The notes below the pieces were generated by a model. It worked only from the letters and a program-made list of their open reading frames with translations, was not told the DNA's origin and did not search any database. A program made the translations under genes and the position numbers. Positions 8,880-17,293 of a stretch of 64,000 nt of DNA are shown in pieces (the first letter of the stretch is position 1; each line of letters opens with the position of its first letter). Origin of the DNA: Actinocrispum wychmicini (GTDB lineage: Bacteria; Actinomycetota; Actinomycetes; Mycobacteriales; Pseudonocardiaceae); NCBI RefSeq assembly GCF_004345645.1, contig NZ_SLWS01000005.1:310001-374000 (forward strand), given 5' to 3'.

Positions 8880-9649
8880 CCGACTACACCCAACTGTTCC
8901 GTTTGGACGGTCGAAACGCGGTCGTGATCGGCGCCGGCAGCGGCATCGGCCGCGAGTCGGCGTTCGCGCTCGCGGCCCACGGGGCCTCGGTGGTGTGCGC
9001 GGACGTCAACCTTGGGGCCGCCGAGGAGACCGCGTCGGCCATCGGCGCCGAGGCGTACCAGATCGACGTACTCGACCCCGACGCAGTCGAACGCCTCGCG
9101 GACCGGGACACGGATGTCGTGGTGCTCACGGCCGCAATGAACGTGCGCAAGCGCTTGCTTGAGTACACGCGGGCCGAGTTCGACCGGGTCGTCGCGTTGA
9201 ACCTGGGCGCGACTTTCGACGTCGTGCGTGCGTTCGGCAGGCGAATGGTCGCCCGTGGCAGCGGCAGCATCATCGGGTTCTCGTCGATCCGCGGGACGAC
9301 CGTGGAACCTGGCCAGAGCGTGTACGCGGCCACCAAGGCCGGGCTGGTGCAGCTGTTCCGGACCGCGGCCGTGGAGTTCGGGCGGCACGGCGTACGGGTC
9401 AACGCGATCGCGCCCGGTGTCGTGGAGACGCCGCTGACCGCGCAGATCAAAGCGGATCCCGCCTGGTACCAGGCGTACGCGGACAAGGGTGCGCTCGGTC
9501 GCTGGGCGCAGCCGTCGGAGATGGCGGGAGCCGTGGTGTACCTGGCGTCCGACGCGGCTAGTTTCGTGACAGGCGCGGTGCTGGCCGTGGACGGCGGCTG
9601 GACCGCGGTCGACGGACGGTTCGAACCACCCGAGGGGAAGAAAGCATGA
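8876..9649 (+). CDS. SDR family oxidoreductase
   Basis: This is a classical short-chain dehydrogenase of 257 aa. The Rossmann motif is GAGSGIG near the N-terminus; Asp in CADVN after strand 2 suggests NAD preference. The active site has Ser in SSIRG, Tyr150 and Lys154 (YAATK), and the C-terminal VLAVDGGW motif is present. The ALDH stop overlaps its ATG (ATGA), and it in turn overlaps the amidase start, so it belongs to the same transcript. It probably interconverts an alcohol and a ketone or aldehyde in the pathway fed by the importer. Confidence 0.95.
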   Translation: MTDYTQLFRLDGRNAVVIGAGSGIGRESAFALAAHGASVVCADVNLGAAEETASAIGAEAYQIDVLDPDAVERLADRDTDVVVLTAAMNVRKRLLEYTRAEFDRVVALNLGATFDVVRAFGRRMVARGSGSIIGFSSIRGTTVEPGQSVYAATKAGLVQLFRTAAVEFGRHGVRVNAIAPGVVETPLTAQIKADPAWYQAYADKGALGRWAQPSEMAGAVVYLASDAASFVTGAVLAVDGGWTAVDGRFEPPEGKKA

Positions 9650-11004
9650 CTGAGCTGGCGGATGTGGCCGCGGTGGACCTGGTGCCCCGGTACCGGTCCG
9701 GTGACCTGTCCCCGGTCGAAGTGGCCGAGGCCGTGCTGGCCAGGATCGAGGCGCGGGAGCCCGAACTGCGGGCGTTCTACAAGCACGACCCGGCGGCCGT
9801 GCGGACCGCCGCGAAGGAGTCTGAGCAACGCTGGCGGTCCGGCAGTCCACAAGGGCCGCTCGACGGCGTCCCGATCACCCTCAAGGAGAACATCGCCACC
9901 GAAGGCGTTCCGATTCCCCTGGGCAGTGCCGCGACCGAGCTCGTGCCGGCCGTGCGGGACGCTCCGGCGGCGGCGCGCATCCGCGAGGCCGGCGCGGTGC
10001 TCCTTGGCAAGACGACCATGCCGGACTACGGAATGCTCACGTCCGGCCTGTCCAGCTTCCACCAGACCGCCCGCAACCCGTGGGACACCGAGCGGACTCC
10101 AGGCGGGTCGAGCGCGGGCGCCGGGGCCGCCGGTGCTGCCGGGTACGGCCCGCTGCACGTGGGCACGGACATCGGCGGATCGGTCCGGCTGCCGGCCGCG
10201 TACTGCGGTCTGGTCGGGCTGAAGCCCAGCTTCGGCCGGGTGCCCGTGGACCCGCCGTACATCGGCCGCGTGGCCGGCCCGATGACCAAGACGGTCGCGG
10301 ACACGGCTCTGCTGATGAGTGTGCTGTCGCAGCCGGATCCGCGTGATCACATGAGCCTGCCGCCGAGCGACATCCCGTGGCAGTCCCTGGACGTCGACCC
10401 GACCGGCGTGCGGATCGGCCTGCACCTGGACGCGGGTGTCGGGCTGGCCGTCGAGCCGGAGATCGCCGCGGCGGTGCGTGCCGTCGCGGACGCGTTCGCC
10501 GCGGCGGGTGCGGTCGTCGAGCCGCTGGATCCGTTCGTCACCAGGGAGATGCTGGACGGGCTCGACCTGTTCTGGCGCACCCGGCTGTGGTCCGACCTGG
10601 TCAAGTTCGCGCCCGAGCGGCGGGAGCGGGTGCTGCCGTACATCCTTGAGTGGGCGCGGGCCGGCGCCGAGACCAACGGGGTCGACGTGTACCGGGGATT
10701 CAGCCAGATCGACGCGATGCGGGCGAGTGCGCTGCGGGCGACCGAGCGGTTCGACTTCGTGCTGTCGCCGACTTCGCCGACCCAGGCGTTCCCGGCGGAG
10801 TGGGCGTCGCCCGTGAACGATCCGGCCAAGCCGTTCGAGCACATCGGTTTCACGGTGCCGTACAACATGTCCGGCCAGCCGGCGGTGTCGGTGAACTGCG
10901 GGTTCACCACCGAGAAGCAGCCGATCGGGCTGCAGATCAGCGGGCGCCGGTTCGACGATCTCGGCGTGCTCCGAATGGCGGCGTGGTACCAGCGATCCCA
11001 GTAA
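9646..11004 (+). CDS. Amidase, amidase-signature family
   Basis: This 452-aa hydrolase has the Ser-cisSer-Lys triad: Lys80 in ITLKENIA, cis-Ser155 in TPGGSSAGAG and nucleophile Ser179 in GTDIGGSVRLPA. The family includes GatA, fatty-acid amide hydrolases and aryl or xenobiotic amidases. The absence of gatB/gatC neighbours and the catabolic context argue against a tRNA amidotransferase role. It is the last gene of the eight-gene operon; a 168-bp spacer with the next promoter follows. It probably hydrolyses the imported amide in the cytoplasm. Confidence 0.95.
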   Translation: MTELADVAAVDLVPRYRSGDLSPVEVAEAVLARIEAREPELRAFYKHDPAAVRTAAKESEQRWRSGSPQGPLDGVPITLKENIATEGVPIPLGSAATELVPAVRDAPAAARIREAGAVLLGKTTMPDYGMLTSGLSSFHQTARNPWDTERTPGGSSAGAGAAGAAGYGPLHVGTDIGGSVRLPAAYCGLVGLKPSFGRVPVDPPYIGRVAGPMTKTVADTALLMSVLSQPDPRDHMSLPPSDIPWQSLDVDPTGVRIGLHLDAGVGLAVEPEIAAAVRAVADAFAAAGAVVEPLDPFVTREMLDGLDLFWRTRLWSDLVKFAPERRERVLPYILEWARAGAETNGVDVYRGFSQIDAMRASALRATERFDFVLSPTSPTQAFPAEWASPVNDPAKPFEHIGFTVPYNMSGQPAVSVNCGFTTEKQPIGLQISGRRFDDLGVLRMAAWYQRSQ

Positions 11005-11126
11005 CGGACGCGCCCGGCGAATGGGTCTGGGGGACATTCACCGGGCGTGCCCACGCCCCAAGGTAGGGGCTGGCCAGCGGCTTCGACAGACCTTTCGAAC
11101 AGGGCCGAATAGTGTCCAGGCAGTGA

Positions 11127-11166
11127 AACAAGCGCGCTTGCTTGTTTTGCTTCCGGGTGGCACGCT
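11127..11166 (+). promoter_or_regulatory. TetR-type operator and overlapping promoter, copy 1
   Basis: AACAAGC (11127-11133) and GCTTGTT (11140-11146) form a 7-6-7 inverted repeat containing the perfect core palindrome CAAGCGCGCTTG (11129-11140). TTGCTT (11138-11143), 17 nt, and CACGCT (11161-11166) give a plausible -35/-10 pair. The -10 ends 6 nt before the ATG at 11173, so the transcript would be leaderless. The operator covers the -35 box. The same arrangement recurs at 11968-12007. Confidence 0.7.
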
Positions 11167-11172
11167 GGGCGG

Positions 11173-11967
11173 ATGTCGACGCAGCTACTCGGCCTGCTGG
11201 ACGACCTTCGGGCGGAAGGCGACGCACTGGAGTCCCTGGTGGTCGGCCTGCCGGCGGACGGGTGGGCGACACCGACGCCGGCGGCCGGCTGGACGATCGG
11301 GCACCAGATCGCCCACCTGGCCTGGACCGATGAGGCGTCCGTGGTGGCCGCGACCGACCAGGTCGCGTTTCAGGCGATCCTGGCGCAGGCACTGAAGGCG
11401 CCCACCGCGTTCGTGGACACGGCGGCCGCGCAAGGCGCCGCTCGTGCCCCGGACGAGTTGCTTTCGTGGTGGCGGGTGAGCCGGATCGCCCTGGTGGAGG
11501 CGTTGGCGAAGGTCCCGGCCGGCACCAAGCTGCCCTGGTTCGGGCCGCCGATGAGCCCGATGTCCATGGCCACCGCACGGCTCATGGAGACGTGGGCGCA
11601 CGGTCTCGACGTGGCGGACGCGCTCGGCGTCGAGCGGACCGCCACCGTCCGACTGCGACACGTCGCGCACATCTCGGTCCGTACGCGGGATTTCGCGTTC
11701 ACGATCAACGGCCGCACCCCGCCGGCCGAGGAGATCCGGGTCGAACTCGCCGCCCCGGACGGCTCGACATGGGCCTGGGGCCCGACTGACGCGGCCCAGC
11801 GGATCGTCGGGTCCGCGCTGGACTTCTGCCTGGTGGCCACCCAACGCCGGCACCGCGCGGACACGAACCTGAAGGCGGACGGCCGGGATGCGGACGCGTG
11901 GCTGGACATCGCCCAGGCGTTCGCCGGCCTGCCCGGCCCAGGTCGGGCGAGCACCGCCCACGAATAA
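11173..11967 (+). CDS. TIGR03084-like, DinB/maleylpyruvate-isomerase-type metal-binding protein
   Basis: This 264-aa protein starts with a DinB/mycothiol-transferase four-helix domain. The pattern D..WATPTPAAGWTIGHQIAHL provides a conserved His of the usual metal site, and MSPMSMATARLMETWAHGLDVAD provides a second. The second half (from about residue 165) resembles the extra C-terminal domain of the TIGR03084 family. That family is typically found beside AtuA and acyl-CoA carboxylase genes, as here. Its reaction is not known; DinB-type proteins use a divalent metal and often mycothiol. It has its own promoter with the same operator as the AtuA operon, so it belongs to the same regulon without being in the same transcript unit. 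Confidence 0.82.
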   Translation: MSTQLLGLLDDLRAEGDALESLVVGLPADGWATPTPAAGWTIGHQIAHLAWTDEASVVAATDQVAFQAILAQALKAPTAFVDTAAAQGAARAPDELLSWWRVSRIALVEALAKVPAGTKLPWFGPPMSPMSMATARLMETWAHGLDVADALGVERTATVRLRHVAHISVRTRDFAFTINGRTPPAEEIRVELAAPDGSTWAWGPTDAAQRIVGSALDFCLVATQRRHRADTNLKADGRDADAWLDIAQAFAGLPGPGRASTAHE

Positions 11968-12007
11968 AACAAGCATGCTTGCTTGTTTTCATCCCGGCTG
12001 GCATGCT
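11968..12007 (+). promoter_or_regulatory. TetR-type operator and overlapping promoter, copy 2
   Basis: AACAAGC (11968-11974) and GCTTGTT (11981-11987) flank ATGCTT; the core CAAGCATGCTTG (11970-11981) is a perfect 12-bp palindrome. TTGCTT (11979-11984), a 17-nt spacer and CATGCT (12002-12007) match copy 1 base for base in layout. The start codon at 12015 is 7 nt beyond the -10, so leaderless transcription is likely. The palindrome begins inside the stop codon of the upstream gene. Confidence 0.7.
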
Positions 12008-12014
12008 GGCAGCC

Positions 12015-13700
12015 ATGTCGGCGATCAGGATCGGCAACTGTTCCGGGTTCTACGGGGACCGGTTCGGCGCTGTCCGCGAGATGCTCACGGGCGGGCCGCT
12101 GGACGTGCTCACCGGTGACTACCTGGCCGAGCTCACCATGCTCATCCTCGGCCGGGACCGGATGAAGGACCCGCGGCGGGGCTATGCGAAGACGTTCCTG
12201 CGGCAGATGGAGGACGGCCTCGGCCTCGCGCTCGACCGCGGCGTCAAGATCGTCGCCAACGCCGGCGGCCTGAACCCGGCCGGCCTCGCCGACGCCCTGC
12301 GTGAACTGACCGCGGGGCTCGGCCTGACCGCCAGGATCGCCCACGTCGAAGGGGACGACCTGATCGGCCGGGTGGACGAGCTGGGGCTGGGCAAACCGTT
12401 GACCGCCAACGCGTACCTGGGTGCCTGGGGCATCGCGGAGTGCCTCAAAGCCGGCGCGGACGTGGTCGTGACCGGGCGGGTGACGGACGCCTCGGTGGTC
12501 GTCGGTCCGGCCGCCGCCCACTTCGGCTGGGGTCCGGCCGACTACGACCAGCTGGCCGGGGCCGTGGTGGCCGGGCACGTGATCGAGTGCGGCGCCCAGG
12601 CGACCGGCGGCAACTACGCGTTCTTCGCCGAGCACGACATCCGGCATCCGGGCTTCCCGATCGCCGAGATCAACGCCGACGGCAGCAGCGTGATCACCAA
12701 GCATCCGGGCACCGGCGGCGCTGTCACAGTCGGAACCGTTACCGCGCAACTGCTGTACGAGATCGGCAGCGCTCGCTACGCCGGCCCGGACGTGACCGCC
12801 CGCTTCGACACCGTGTCACTGTCCCAAGAGGACGTTGACCGGGTGCGGATCAGCGGGGTTCGTGGGGAGGCGCCGCCGCCGACGCTGAAGGTGTCGCTGA
12901 ACACCCTCGGCGGGTTCCGCAACGAGATGGTGTTCGTGCTGACAGGTCTCGACATCGAGGCCAAGGCCGAGCTGGTGAAGGAGCAGATGACCGAGGCGTT
13001 CGCGGCCCGGCCGCCGGCCGAGGTCCGGTGGACTTTGGCCCGGACCGACCACCCGGACGCGGCTGTGCAGGAGGAGGCCAGCGCCTTCTTGCGTTGCGCG
13101 GTCAAGGACTCGGACCAGAAAGTCGCCGGCCGGGCGTTCTCCAGCGCGGCGGTCGAGATCGCGCTGGCCAGCTACCCAGGCTTCCACGTGACCGCGCCGC
13201 CCGGGGACGCGTCGCCGTTCGGCCTGTTCACCCCTGGGTACGTGGACGCCAAGCTGGTCGAGCAACTGACCGTTGTGGACGGTGTGCGCACAGTGATCCC
13301 CCCGGCGCCGGAGGTCCGTGAGCTGGAGCCTGTGCCCGCGCCGCCGTTGCCGGAACCGCTGTCCGGGCCGACCCGGAACGTCCCCTTGGGACTCGTCGCG
13401 GGCGCCCGCAGTGGGGACAAGGGCGGCGACGCCAATGTCGGCGTGTGGGTGCGGACCGAGGCGGCGTGGCGCTGGCTGGCGAACACGTTGACCGTCGACG
13501 AGTTCCGGCTGCTGCTGCCGGAAACCGCGGACCTGCCGGTGACCCGGCACGTGCTGCCGAACCTGTTCGCGCTGAACTTCGTGGTCAGCGGGCTGCTCGG
13601 GGACGGGGTAGCGGCCCAGGCGCGGTTCGACCCGCAGGCCAAGGCCGTCGGCGAATGGTTGCGGTCGCGGCACATGGACATCCCGGAGGCGCTGCTGTGA
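12015..13700 (+). CDS. AtuA-like protein (acyclic terpene utilisation, DUF1446)
   Basis: This 561-aa protein has the DUF1446/AtuA domain over residues 1 to about 440: IGNCSGFYGDR at the N-terminus, then VANAGGLNPAGLA, NAYLGAWGI, DVVVTGRVTDAS and CGAQATGGNY. The small AtuA-like C-terminal domain follows (residues 455-555) with AGARSGDKGGDANVGVW. In Pseudomonas the atu cluster degrades citronellol/geraniol-type acyclic terpenes; the chemical step done by AtuA is not settled. The last codons overlap the carboxylase beta gene by 4 nt, which supports a role on the same acyl-CoA pathway. ATG 12015 is supported by the promoter just upstream; longer starts would run through the operator. Confidence 0.9.
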   Translation: MSAIRIGNCSGFYGDRFGAVREMLTGGPLDVLTGDYLAELTMLILGRDRMKDPRRGYAKTFLRQMEDGLGLALDRGVKIVANAGGLNPAGLADALRELTAGLGLTARIAHVEGDDLIGRVDELGLGKPLTANAYLGAWGIAECLKAGADVVVTGRVTDASVVVGPAAAHFGWGPADYDQLAGAVVAGHVIECGAQATGGNYAFFAEHDIRHPGFPIAEINADGSSVITKHPGTGGAVTVGTVTAQLLYEIGSARYAGPDVTARFDTVSLSQEDVDRVRISGVRGEAPPPTLKVSLNTLGGFRNEMVFVLTGLDIEAKAELVKEQMTEAFAARPPAEVRWTLARTDHPDAAVQEEASAFLRCAVKDSDQKVAGRAFSSAAVEIALASYPGFHVTAPPGDASPFGLFTPGYVDAKLVEQLTVVDGVRTVIPPAPEVRELEPVPAPPLPEPLSGPTRNVPLGLVAGARSGDKGGDANVGVWVRTEAAWRWLANTLTVDEFRLLLPETADLPVTRHVLPNLFALNFVVSGLLGDGVAAQARFDPQAKAVGEWLRSRHMDIPEALL

Positions 13701-15292
13701 CGCTGTTGCAGTCCACATTGGATACTTCGGCTGACGACTTCGCCGCGAACCGCGACTCGATGCTCGGCAAGCTGGCCGACCTGGACGCGGAGTACGCCAA
13801 GGCGATCGCGGGCGGCGGGCCCAAGTACGTGGAGCGGCACCGCAAGCGTGGCAAGATGCTGGCCCGGGAACGGGTCGAGCTGCTGATCGACCCGGACTCG
13901 CCGTTCCTCGAACTGTCCCCGCTGGCCGCGTGGGGCAGCGACTACACCGTCGGCGCCAGCGTGGTCACCGGGATCGGCGTGGTCGAAGGCGTCGAGTGCG
14001 TGATCATGGCCAGCGACCCGACCGTGCGCGGCGGGTCGAGCAACCCGTGGACGGTCAAGAAGACGTTCCGCGCCATGGACATCGCGTTGGAGAACCGGCT
14101 GCCGCTGATCAACCTGGGCGAGTCGGGCGGCGCGGACCTGCCGTCCCAGAAGGAGATCTTCATCCCGGGCGGCCGGCTGTTCCGTGACCTCACCCGGTTG
14201 TCCGCGGCCGGCATCCCCACCATCGCCCTGGTGTTCGGGAACGCCACCGCGGGCGGCGCCTACGTGCCGGGCATGTCCGACCACGTCGTGATGGTCAAGG
14301 GCCAGTCGAAGGTGTTCCTCGGCGGGCCGCCGCTGGTGAAGATGGCCACCGGCGAGGAGTCCGACGACGAGTCGCTGGGCGGTGCCGAGATGCACGCCCG
14401 CACGTCCGGCCTGGCCGACTACTTCGCCGTGGACGAGCAGGACGCGATCCGGATCGGCCGGCGGATCGTCGCCCGGCTGAACTGGCGCAAACGCGGTCAG
14501 GAGCCTGGACTCGTTGTCCCGCCGCTGTTCGACGAGGAGGAGCTGCTCGGGATCGTGCCAGGCGACTTGAAGATCCCGTTCGACCCACGGGACGTGATCG
14601 CCCGCGTGGTCGACGGCTCGGACTTCGACGAGTTCAAACCGTTGTACGGCACGAGCCTGGCGACCGGATGGGCCCGGGTGCACGGATATCCGGTGGGCGT
14701 GCTGGCGAACACGCGCGGTGTGCTGTTCAGCGAGGAGTCGCAGAAGGCCGCCCAGTTCATCCAGCTCGCCAACCAGACCGACACCCCGTTGATCTTCCTG
14801 CACAACACCACCGGGTACATGGTCGGCAAGGACTTCGAACAGGGCGGGATCATCAAGCACGGCAGCATGATGATCAACGCGGTGTCCAACTCGAAGGTGC
14901 CGCACATCTCGATCCTGATGGGCGCGTCCTACGGCGCCGGGCACTACGGCATGTGCGGCCGCGCGTACGACCCACGGTTCCTGTTCGCGTGGCCGTCGGC
15001 GAAGTCCGCGGTGATGGGCCCGCAGCAGCTGGCCGGCGTACTGTCCATTGTGGCCAGGGCGGCGGCGGTGAGCCGCGGCCAGGAGTACGACGAGGATCAG
15101 GACGCCGCCATGCGCGCGATGGTCGAGTCCCAGATCGAAGCCCAGTCGCTGCCGAAGTTCCTGTCCGGCCTGCTTTACGACGACGGCGTGATCGACCCAC
15201 GCGACACCCGGACCGTGCTCGGCATGTGCCTGTCCGCGATCCACACCACGCCGGTCGCCGGCGCGGACGGCTTCGGCGTCTTCAGAATGTGA
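13697..15292 (+). CDS. Acyl-CoA carboxylase, carboxyltransferase (beta) subunit
   Basis: This 531-aa carboxyltransferase has the two crotonase-like halves of the PccB/MccB/AtuC family. The acyl-CoA-side oxyanion region is visible as NATAGGAYVPGMSDH, and the biotin-side region as GASYGAGHYGMCGRAYDPRF followed by WPSAKSAVMG. The GTG start overlaps the AtuA stop (GTGA). The C-terminal carboxyltransferase half with Gly-rich MCGRAYDPRFLF is typical of methylcrotonyl- and geranyl-CoA carboxylases rather than acetyl/propionyl-CoA enzymes, which agrees with the AtuA neighbour. Substrate assignment remains an inference. Confidence 0.92.
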   Translation: MTLLQSTLDTSADDFAANRDSMLGKLADLDAEYAKAIAGGGPKYVERHRKRGKMLARERVELLIDPDSPFLELSPLAAWGSDYTVGASVVTGIGVVEGVECVIMASDPTVRGGSSNPWTVKKTFRAMDIALENRLPLINLGESGGADLPSQKEIFIPGGRLFRDLTRLSAAGIPTIALVFGNATAGGAYVPGMSDHVVMVKGQSKVFLGGPPLVKMATGEESDDESLGGAEMHARTSGLADYFAVDEQDAIRIGRRIVARLNWRKRGQEPGLVVPPLFDEEELLGIVPGDLKIPFDPRDVIARVVDGSDFDEFKPLYGTSLATGWARVHGYPVGVLANTRGVLFSEESQKAAQFIQLANQTDTPLIFLHNTTGYMVGKDFEQGGIIKHGSMMINAVSNSKVPHISILMGASYGAGHYGMCGRAYDPRFLFAWPSAKSAVMGPQQLAGVLSIVARAAAVSRGQEYDEDQDAAMRAMVESQIEAQSLPKFLSGLLYDDGVIDPRDTRTVLGMCLSAIHTTPVAGADGFGVFRM

Positions 15293-15302
15293 TGTGAGAG
15301 CG

Positions 15303-17237
15303 ATGATCACGAGTGTTCTGGTCGCCAACCGTGGGGAGATCGCCCGCCGGGTGTTCCGCACGTGCCGTTCGCTCGGCATCGGCTGTGTGGCGGTGTATTC
15401 CGACGCTGACGCCTCGTCTCCGCACGTGCATGAGGCCGACGCCGCCGTGCGCCTGCCGGGGAACGCGCCGAGTGACACGTACCTGCGAGCCGACCTGATC
15501 GTCGAAGCTGCCCGCCGGGCCGGGGCCGACGCGGTCCACCCGGGCTACGGCTTCCTGTCGGAGAACGCGGACTTCGCCCAGGCCGTGATCGACGCCGGGC
15601 TGGTGTGGATCGGCCCGTCGCCGTCGGCCATCGCCCGGATGGGCTCGAAGATCGCGGCCAAGGAGCTGATGGCCGCGGCCGGCGTGCCCGTACTGTCCTC
15701 TATGGAGGATCCGGAGTCGTTCCCGGTGCTGGTCAAGGCGTCGGCCGGTGGCGGCGGCCGGGGGATGCGGGTGGTCCACTCGGCCGCCGAACTGCCCGCC
15801 GAACTGGCGGCGGCCCGATCGGAAGCCCAGTCCGCGTTCGGTGACTCCACGGTGTTCTGCGAGCCGTACCTGGAGAACGGCCGGCACATCGAAGTCCAGA
15901 TCATGGCGGACTTACACGGCACGGTCTGGGCGGTGGGCGAACGTGAGTGCTCCATCCAGCGGCGGCATCAGAAGGTCATCGAAGAGGCACCGTCCCCGCT
16001 GGTCTCGCGTGTTCCGGGGATGCGTTCGGAGTTGTTCGACGCGGCCCGTTCGGCGGCTTCCGCCATCGGGTACGTCGGCGCCGGCACGGTCGAGTTCCTG
16101 GCCGACGAGCAGGGGCGGTTCTACTTCCTGGAGATGAACACCCGCCTGCAGGTGGAGCACCCGGTCACCGAGTGCACCACGGGACTGGACCTCGTCCGGC
16201 TGCAACTGCTTGTGGCACAAGGGGAACGCCTCGCCGCCGCGCCGCCGGACCCGACCGGCCACGCGATCGAGGTCCGCCTGTACGCCGAAGACCCGGCGCA
16301 GTCGTGGCGCCCGCAGAGTGGAACGCTCCATCACCTGTCCGTGCCAGGCGTGACCACCTCGTTCGCGGTGCCGTCACACGGCTTGCGACTGGACAGCGGC
16401 GTGACCGACGGCTCGGTCGTGGGCGTCCACTACGACCCGATGCTCGCCAAGGTCATCGCCTACGCCCCCACCCGTTCGGAAGCCGCGCTCAGCCTGGCCG
16501 GGGCACTGGCACGAGCTCATATCCACGGCCTGACCACCAATCGTGACCTGCTCGTACGCGTCCTGCGGCACCCGGAGTTCCTCGCCGGCAACACCGACAC
16601 GGCGTTCCTGGACCGCCATGGCCTGGCAGCGCTCGCGGAACCCCTCGCGGACAAGGACACAGTCGAGCTCGCGGCCCTCGTCGCGGCGTTGGCGGACGCG
16701 GACTCCCGTAAGTCCGACGTCCCCAGCGGCTGGCGGAACGTGCCGTCCCAGCCACAGCACAAGACCTACCGTTCCCAACTCGGCGACCACACGGTCAGCT
16801 ACCGGCACACCCGCTCAGGCCTGGTGGCCGACGGCTTCGCCGGCGTCCGCCTGCTCGCCGCCGACGCCGGCAAGGTCACCCTGGAGGTCGCCGGCGTCCG
16901 CCGGGACTTCGCCGTCGCGACCTACCCGGATCTGGTCTGCGTGGACTCGGCGCTCGGCCCGGTGGCACTGACCCCGGTGGCCCGGTTCACCGACCCGTCC
17001 ACCCAGGTCACCCCCGGCTCCCTGCTCGCGCCGATGCCCGGGACCGTGGTCCGGATAGCGGTCGCGGAAGGCGACGAGGTCACCCAGGCCCAACCACTGC
17101 TGTGGCTCGAAGCGATGAAGATGGAGCACAAGATCGCGGCGCCGGCCGCCGGAGTCCTCACCGAACTGCCGGTCAAGGTCGGCCAGCAGGTCGAACTGAA
17201 CGAGGTCCTGGCCGTGGTGACGGGCCCCACCCCCTGA
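15303..17237 (+). CDS. Acyl-CoA carboxylase, biotin carboxylase/biotin carrier (alpha) subunit
   Basis: This 644-aa protein has a biotin carboxylase N domain (residues 1-110, VLVANRGEIARRVFRT), an ATP-grasp domain with KASAGGGGRGMR and EMNTRLQVEHPVTE, and a C domain. A linker follows, and then a C-terminal biotinyl domain with biotin-accepting Lys606 in EAMKMEH. ATG 15303 is chosen as the family-typical start; GTG 15294 would add three residues. It is the last gene of the operon and with the beta subunit forms the complete carboxylase. No epsilon subunit is seen, in line with methylcrotonyl/geranyl-type enzymes. Confidence 0.93.
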   Translation: MITSVLVANRGEIARRVFRTCRSLGIGCVAVYSDADASSPHVHEADAAVRLPGNAPSDTYLRADLIVEAARRAGADAVHPGYGFLSENADFAQAVIDAGLVWIGPSPSAIARMGSKIAAKELMAAAGVPVLSSMEDPESFPVLVKASAGGGGRGMRVVHSAAELPAELAAARSEAQSAFGDSTVFCEPYLENGRHIEVQIMADLHGTVWAVGERECSIQRRHQKVIEEAPSPLVSRVPGMRSELFDAARSAASAIGYVGAGTVEFLADEQGRFYFLEMNTRLQVEHPVTECTTGLDLVRLQLLVAQGERLAAAPPDPTGHAIEVRLYAEDPAQSWRPQSGTLHHLSVPGVTTSFAVPSHGLRLDSGVTDGSVVGVHYDPMLAKVIAYAPTRSEAALSLAGALARAHIHGLTTNRDLLVRVLRHPEFLAGNTDTAFLDRHGLAALAEPLADKDTVELAALVAALADADSRKSDVPSGWRNVPSQPQHKTYRSQLGDHTVSYRHTRSGLVADGFAGVRLLAADAGKVTLEVAGVRRDFAVATYPDLVCVDSALGPVALTPVARFTDPSTQVTPGSLLAPMPGTVVRIAVAEGDEVTQAQPLLWLEAMKMEHKIAAPAAGVLTELPVKVGQQVELNEVLAVVTGPTP

Positions 17238-17293
17238 CCAAGAGTGGGTCTAAGTCCACTGGCCAGCGGCCGCGGACAGGTCAGAATGGCGGT

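Noticed and set aside
17246..17263. Weak inverted repeat AGTGG/CCACT after the carboxylase operon
   Set aside because: Only five base pairs with a wobble; not enough for a terminator or operator call.
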